Assembly: GCA_021325275.1 (NCBI GenBank)
Contig: JAJPHL010000030.1
Span: 38,567 to 102,566 of the forward strand
Direction: 5' to 3'
DNA length: 64,000 nt
DNA from: Terriglobia bacterium
Lineage (GTDB): Bacteria > Acidobacteriota > Terriglobia > JAJPHL01
In this document: one piece after another, positions 60,167 to 64,000 of the stretch
Layout of the letters: each line of letters starts with the position of its first letter
Position numbering within the stretch: the first letter of the stretch is position 1
Notes under the pieces: model-generated
Told to the model about the DNA's origin: nothing
The model's input: the letters and a program-made list of their open reading frames with translations, nothing else
Databases searched by the model: none
Position numbers and translations under genes: made by a program

Positions 60167-60847
60167 ATGCTGGCGGGAATCCTATTTGACGCCGGGAACA
60201 CGCTGTTCTTCCCCGATCTTGCGCGGACGCTCGCGCCGCTCGCTGCCGCGGGATTTTCGGCGTCGCAGGAACAGCTTTACGCCGCGGAGCGCTTCGCAAA
60301 AAAGCGTCTGGATGCCGCGATGGCGCACTGGCAGCCGGGCCAGCGCGTCGATGCCGATTACTGGCGCGTCTACTACACCCACCTGACCGCCGCGATCAAC
60401 GCACCGGAGTCGCTGGTACCGGAGTGCATCGCGTCGACGCAAGCATCTGGAAACTGGACGCGCGTCGCGCCGGGAACCCGCGAATTTCTGGCGTCGTTGC
60501 GCGATCGCGGACTGCGGCTCGGCGTCATTTCAAACTCTGACGGCGGAATCGACAAGGCCCTGCGAGCCGCCGGGCTCGGCGACGAGTTTTTCTCTTCGTA
60601 CACCGATTCCGGCAACGTCGGCGTGGAAAAACCCGATCCCGCCATCTTCCGCATCGCCGTTTCGTCGCTCGGCGTGCGCCCGGAGGCGTGCCTTTGCGTC
60701 GGCGACACGTATTCGGTCGACTTCGTGGGCGCGCGCGCCGCGGGACTACACGCGATCCTGATGGATCCCGCGCGCGTCTACGTAGACGATCCGCATCCGC
60801 GGATCGAGTCGGTGCCCGACATTACTGCTTTTCTGGAGCAATTATGA
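60167..60847 (+). CDS. HAD-superfamily hydrolase
   Basis: 226 aa. HAD motif I is atypical: AGILFDAGNTLFFPD, with the nucleophile Asp kept but Ala-Gly-Asn in place of the usual Asp-x-Thr. Motif II is GVISNSDGGIDKAL, motif III Lys in NVGVEKPDPAIFRIAV and motif IV CLCVGDTYSVDFVGARAAG. The helical cap spans residues 25-90. The FDAGNTL form occurs in some HAD phosphatases, so activity is uncertain but plausible. Its TGA overlaps the amidase ATG (ATGA). With xylB opposite, a sugar-phosphate substrate is possible. Confidence 0.85.
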   Translation: MLAGILFDAGNTLFFPDLARTLAPLAAAGFSASQEQLYAAERFAKKRLDAAMAHWQPGQRVDADYWRVYYTHLTAAINAPESLVPECIASTQASGNWTRVAPGTREFLASLRDRGLRLGVISNSDGGIDKALRAAGLGDEFFSSYTDSGNVGVEKPDPAIFRIAVSSLGVRPEACLCVGDTYSVDFVGARAAGLHAILMDPARVYVDDPHPRIESVPDITAFLEQL

Positions 60848-62415
60848 AACTCGCCTTCGCCGCACTTATGTTCGCGCCGCTTGCCTGCGCGCAACCGGCC
60901 TTCGACCTGGAAGAACTGACCGTCGCGCAACTGCAACAACGCATGCAATCGGGACAGGAGACTTCCCACTCGCTGGTGCAGAAATACCTCGACCGCTTCG
61001 CGGCGATTGATCGCGCGGGCCCGGCGCTGCACGCCGTCATTGAGCTGAATCCCGACGCGCTGGCGATCGCCGATTCACTCGACGCTGAGCGAAAAAGCAA
61101 AGGTCCACGCGGACCGTTGCACGGCATTCCGATTTTGATCAAAGACAACATCGCCACCGCCGACCGCATGCAGACCACCGCCGGCTCGCTGGCGCTCCTC
61201 GATTCGAAACCGCCGTCGGACGCGTTCATCGTCGCGCGACTGCGCGCAGCAGGCGCGGTGATTCTCGGGAAAACGAATTTGAGCGAGTGGGCGAATTTCC
61301 GCTCGACGCATTCGACCTCGGGATGGTCGGGGCGCGGCCGATACACGCGCAATCCCTACGCGCTCGATCGCAATCCGTCGGGATCAAGCTCCGGATCGGG
61401 CGCCGCAGCCGCGGCGAATTTGTGTGCGGCCGCCGTCGGCACTGAAACCGACGGGTCCATTGTGTCGCCGTCGAGCATTCATTCACTGGTCGGAATCAAA
61501 CCGACGCTTGGATTGCTGAGTCGCCACGGAATTGTGCCGATCGCGCACAGTCAAGACACCGCGGGACCGATGGCGCGCACCGTCGCCGACGCTGCCCTGC
61601 TTCTTGGTGCGATGTCCGGCAGCGACACGAACGATCCGGCGACGGCGCTCGCGGACACGAAGAGCAGGCGCGATTATTCGGCGTCGCTCGACGCGGCGGG
61701 TCTGCGCGGCGCGCGCATCGGCGTGGTACGGAATCGCTTGTTCGGCTATAGTCCCGGCGCGGACGCCGTGATTGATGCGGCCATCGACAAGATGAAGGAC
61801 ATGGGCGCGGTGATTGTCGATCCCGCGAACATTCCCACGCTTGGGAAGTTCGACGACACCGAGCAGGAAGTTCTGCTCTACGAATTCAAAGCCGACTTAA
61901 ACAAATACTTGAAGTGGCTCGGGCCGAACACTGAGGTGCACTCGATGTCCGAAGTGATCGCATTCAACAAAGCGCACGCCCACGAAGAAATGCCTTACTT
62001 CGCGCAAGAACTGATGGATCAGGCCAACGCGAAAGGCCCGTTGACGGAGCAGAAGTATTTGGCGGCGCTGGCGAAGAATCATCAGATGTCGCGGGCGTTG
62101 GGAATTGATGCGGTGATGGCGAAATACCACCTCGACGCGCTGGTCGCGCCAACCGGCGGTCCCGCGTGGTTGACGGATCTGGTGAACGGCGACGGCGGCA
62201 TGGCTGAGAAGCCCGGGCCGTCGACGGTGGCGGCGGTGGCGGGTTATCCGCACATTACCGTGCCGGCAGGATTTGTCGATGGCCTACCGATCGGCGTGTC
62301 GTTTTTTGGTCGCGCGTGGAGCGAGCCGGTATTGATCAAGCTGGCGTACGCGTACGAGCAAGCCACGAAGCATCGCCGCCCGCCGACGTTCGCGGCGACG
62401 GCGAACGCGAACTAG
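60844..62415 (+). CDS. Amidase-signature family hydrolase, exported
   Basis: 523 aa from the ATG at 60844. The signal peptide is KLAFAALMFAPLACAQPAF. The amidase-signature triad is complete: Lys in HGIPILIKDNIATADRMQ, cis-Ser in the Gly/Ser run NPSGSSSGSGAAAAANLCAA and the nucleophile Ser in AVGTETDGSIVSPSSIHS. The rest of the fold (SVVGIKPT-like LVGIKPTLGLLSRHG, DTAGPMARTVADAALL) is intact. It hydrolyses amides, with a periplasmic location implied by the signal. Its start overlaps the HAD stop codon, so the two are co-translated. Confidence 0.9.
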   Translation: MKLAFAALMFAPLACAQPAFDLEELTVAQLQQRMQSGQETSHSLVQKYLDRFAAIDRAGPALHAVIELNPDALAIADSLDAERKSKGPRGPLHGIPILIKDNIATADRMQTTAGSLALLDSKPPSDAFIVARLRAAGAVILGKTNLSEWANFRSTHSTSGWSGRGRYTRNPYALDRNPSGSSSGSGAAAAANLCAAAVGTETDGSIVSPSSIHSLVGIKPTLGLLSRHGIVPIAHSQDTAGPMARTVADAALLLGAMSGSDTNDPATALADTKSRRDYSASLDAAGLRGARIGVVRNRLFGYSPGADAVIDAAIDKMKDMGAVIVDPANIPTLGKFDDTEQEVLLYEFKADLNKYLKWLGPNTEVHSMSEVIAFNKAHAHEEMPYFAQELMDQANAKGPLTEQKYLAALAKNHQMSRALGIDAVMAKYHLDALVAPTGGPAWLTDLVNGDGGMAEKPGPSTVAAVAGYPHITVPAGFVDGLPIGVSFFGRAWSEPVLIKLAYAYEQATKHRRPPTFAATANAN

Positions 62416-62548
62416 GTTTTCTCTGCGGTCCTCTGCGTCTCTGCGTTGAAAAAACCGCAGGCCAAGTCGATACTTCGTTATCACGAGGGTAGCGAAAGCT
62501 CAGGTTGTTTTTTCAACGCAGAGACGCAGAGGACCGCAGAGAAAAACC
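62415..62548. repeat. MITE-like palindrome, ~42-bp arms of CTCTGCG repeats
   Basis: The left arm (62415-62456) contains CTCTGCG three times with about 9-bp period. The right arm (62503-62548) is its near-perfect complement (CAACGCAGAGACGCAGAGGA...). The 46-bp centre is unique sequence. It lies between the convergent amidase and DUF2905 genes with no coding content. Confidence 0.75.
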
Positions 62549-62553
62549 TCGTC

Positions 62554-62790
62554 CTATTTCCGCAGAGCATCGATCAGCCAGATGAGGCCGGTGATCACCA
62601 CACTCACCACGATGCACGTGACGATCGGGAAATAAACGGTCGTGCGATTGCCGTGATATTCGATGTCACCGGGAAGCCGGCCGATGCGGAACGGTAGCCT
62701 GTGTCCGCCATGCGACGCGAAATGAATGAACGCGCCGATCGCTACGACGATCAGACCGATCCAGATCAAGTTTTTTCCAAGATCGCCCAT
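62554..62790 (-). CDS. DUF2905 family membrane protein
   Basis: 78 aa with two membrane spans (LIWIGLIVVAIGAFIHFASH and FPIVTCIVVSVVITGLIWLI). Between them LPFRIGRLPGDIEYHGNRT is the family signature (LP-x-x-LPGDI). DUF2905 proteins are small, widespread and of unknown function. It starts 7 nt after the LarE stop, so the two genes are probably one transcript. Confidence 0.9.
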   Translation of the reverse strand: MGDLGKNLIWIGLIVVAIGAFIHFASHGGHRLPFRIGRLPGDIEYHGNRTTVYFPIVTCIVVSVVITGLIWLIDALRK

Positions 62791-62797
62791 GCGAGCC

Positions 62798-63607
62798 TCA
62801 GTCGAGAACCGGCAACTGCGGGTTTAGCGATCCTTGACGGTAGCCGTCGAGATCGAGCGCGACGTAGCGAAAGCCCGCGGCTTTGAGTTCGCGCGAAATC
62901 GCTTCGGTCATTTCCGGCGTGAGCGCGCGGGACATTTCCGAAACTTCGATTTCCACGCGCGCGATCTCGCCGTGATGGCGCACGCGGAATTGCTGGAAGC
63001 CTAGACGCGCGAGCGCTTCCTCGCCGCGTTCCACCATCGCGAGGTTTTCTGCCGTCACCGGCGTTCCGTGCGGAATCCGCGACGACAAGCAGGCCGACGC
63101 CGGGCGATTCCACGTGGGCAATCCGGCGGCGCGGGAAAGTTCGCGGATTTCTTGCTTGGTCAGCGCCGCTTCGAGGAGCGGCGACAGCACCGCGTGCTTC
63201 GCGGCGGCGCGATGGCCCGGGCGGAAATCGCTCGTGTCATCGGCGTTGATTCCGTAACAAACGGCGGAAAATCCTCGGGAAGCGGCCAAAGCGTCCAGCT
63301 GCGTAAACAATTCGTCCTTGCAGAAAAAACAGCGGTCCGCTTCGTTGCGCACGTACAGCGGATTCTCAAACTCGTTGGTGGCGATCACTTCGTGGCGAAT
63401 TCCGAAGTCGCGCGTAAACTCCATCGCTTCCTGCAAATGACGACGCGGCAGGCTGGCGCTGTCCGCGGTCACGGCGAGCGCCTTATCGCCGAGCGCTTCG
63501 CGTGCCGCCCATGCGAGATAGGCGGAGTCTGCGCCGCCCGAAAACGCCACGATCACCGGGCCCGTGTCGCGTAGCGACGCGATCAGTTTTTGCTGCTTCT
63601 CTTCCAT
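62798..63607 (-). CDS. larE: ATP-dependent sacrificial sulfur transferase LarE
   Basis: 269 aa. PP-loop SGGADS (VIVAFSGGADSAYLAWAARE), a C-x-x-C pair (ADRCFFCKDELF) and the key Cys of LarE in PTWNRPASACLSSRIPHGTP. LarE donates its own cysteine sulfur to build the nickel-pincer nucleotide cofactor of lactate racemase-type enzymes. larB and larC are not in the window, so they may lie elsewhere. It is preceded by TACGCT 8 nt before ATG, with the perfect palindrome CTGAATTCAG in between. The DUF2905 gene follows directly. Confidence 0.93.
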   Translation of the reverse strand: MEEKQQKLIASLRDTGPVIVAFSGGADSAYLAWAAREALGDKALAVTADSASLPRRHLQEAMEFTRDFGIRHEVIATNEFENPLYVRNEADRCFFCKDELFTQLDALAASRGFSAVCYGINADDTSDFRPGHRAAAKHAVLSPLLEAALTKQEIRELSRAAGLPTWNRPASACLSSRIPHGTPVTAENLAMVERGEEALARLGFQQFRVRHHGEIARVEIEVSEMSRALTPEMTEAISRELKAAGFRYVALDLDGYRQGSLNPQLPVLD

Positions 63608-63615
63608 CTGAATTC

Positions 63616-63621
63616 AGCGTA
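63616..63621 (-). promoter_or_regulatory. Candidate -10 element (TACGCT) of larE
   Basis: 8 nt before the larE ATG; the palindrome CTGAATTCAG overlaps the expected start point. Confidence 0.3.
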
Positions 63622-63646
63622 CCACGGGCGAATCGTACCATCCGGC

Positions 63647-63774
63647 AATTTGACACGGAGACCACAGAGATCACATAGAGCACAGAGAGAAAACCAAGAC
63701 AGAAGAAAGCCAAGACCGAAAGGTTTTGATTTTCTCTGTGACCTCAGTGTTCTCTGTGCGCTCGGTGTCAAATT
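63647..63774. repeat. MITE-like palindrome, ~50-bp arms of CACAGAG/CTCTGTG repeats
   Basis: Left arm 63647-63695 repeats nnCACAGAG with a 9-bp period (ACCACAGAG, ATCACATAG, AGCACAGAG). Right arm 63722-63774 is an approximate complement (CTCTGTGAC, CTCAGTGTT, CTCTGTGCG). It lies between the ABC permease and larE genes and has no coding content. Confidence 0.75.
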
Positions 63775-63778
63775 CCTC

Positions 63779-64000
63779 TCAGTGGTGAGCGTCAGCCGAC
63801 GCGATCGCGTCACCAAGGAAATTGAACGCCAATACGGCAGCCATCACCGCGAGCGCAGGGAAAATCACGAGGTGCGGCGCATCGAACAAATGTCCACGGC
63901 CATCGTTCAGCATCGACCCCCAACTCGGCGCGGGCGGTGGAATGCCGAGGCCCAAGAAACTGAGCGTCGCTTCGGAAATCACCGCCGTGGCCATGCCCAC
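63779..64000 (-). CDS. Oligopeptide/dipeptide ABC transporter permease, C-terminal part (DppC-like)
   Basis: 73 residues to the stop at 63779; the gene enters from beyond the right edge. The conserved EAA-loop-following region VISEATLSFLGLGIPPPAPS and WGSMLNDGRG are diagnostic for the DppC/OppC family. The final membrane span is VIFPALAVMAAVLAFNFLGD, ending AIASADAHH. In full it would be one of two permeases of a peptide or nickel importer. The first visible residue is not the real start. Confidence 0.9.
   Translation of the reverse strand: MGMATAVISEATLSFLGLGIPPPAPSWGSMLNDGRGHLFDAPHLVIFPALAVMAAVLAFNFLGDAIASADAHH

Overview
The window is GC-rich and densely coded, and it looks like a soil Acidobacteriota chromosome of the Bryobacterales/Solibacter type. 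The reasons are two TIGR03435-type secreted proteins, two ATPase-less MacB/FtsX permeases of the ADOP kind, three Ser/Thr kinases with TolB/TPR or beta-propeller tails, a DUF2934 protein and an LPxTG-tailed secreted protein. That assignment is inference from gene content.

Layout. 1-6.5 kb: a kinase running off the left edge, an M28 peptidase, a duplicated DUF507 protein, and a carbonic anhydrase overlapping an ADOP permease. 6.5-10.9 kb: a minus-strand run of small envelope and stress-type genes (BON, receiver-like, DUF2934, LPxTG, MscS, holin-like, lmo0937-like). 11.2-20.3 kb: a complete MdtABC-like RND efflux operon with its outer-membrane factor. 20.4-35.7 kb: secreted proteins, two kinases, PQQ- and YncE-type propellers, a hydrolase, a TMTC-like membrane protein and a second ADOP permease.

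35.8-42.3 kb is an accessory-looking stretch ending at an initiator tRNA. Its core is a divergent MerR-controlled unit. Leftward runs a MerT-like vicinal-Cys membrane protein, which overlaps a thioredoxin-fold protein whose first active-site cysteine is replaced by an in-frame TGA (U-x-x-C) followed at once by a SECIS-like hairpin. Rightward runs merR, a small GCPHH thioredoxin-like protein and an ankyrin protein. Two MerR-type promoters with 20-bp spacers lie between them. This putative selenoprotein/metal cassette is the most notable item in the window.

43.0-56.9 kb: a surface-glycan cluster with a large membrane protein carrying repeated beta modules, four methyltransferase domains, two glycosyltransferases, a Wzm/Wzt-type ABC exporter, and a coiled-coil methyltransferase that could act as chain terminator. 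It ends in a frameshifted psuG. 56.8-64 kb: DUF971, a ClpB-like AAA ATPase, xylulokinase and HAD genes diverging from a 24-bp region, an amidase, DUF2905, LarE, and an oligopeptide ABC permease running off the right edge.

Two genome-scale patterns recur. Many genes have a TANNNT box 6-9 nt before the start codon and no Shine-Dalgarno sequence, which suggests leaderless mRNAs. Several intergenic gaps hold MITE/REP-like palindromes.
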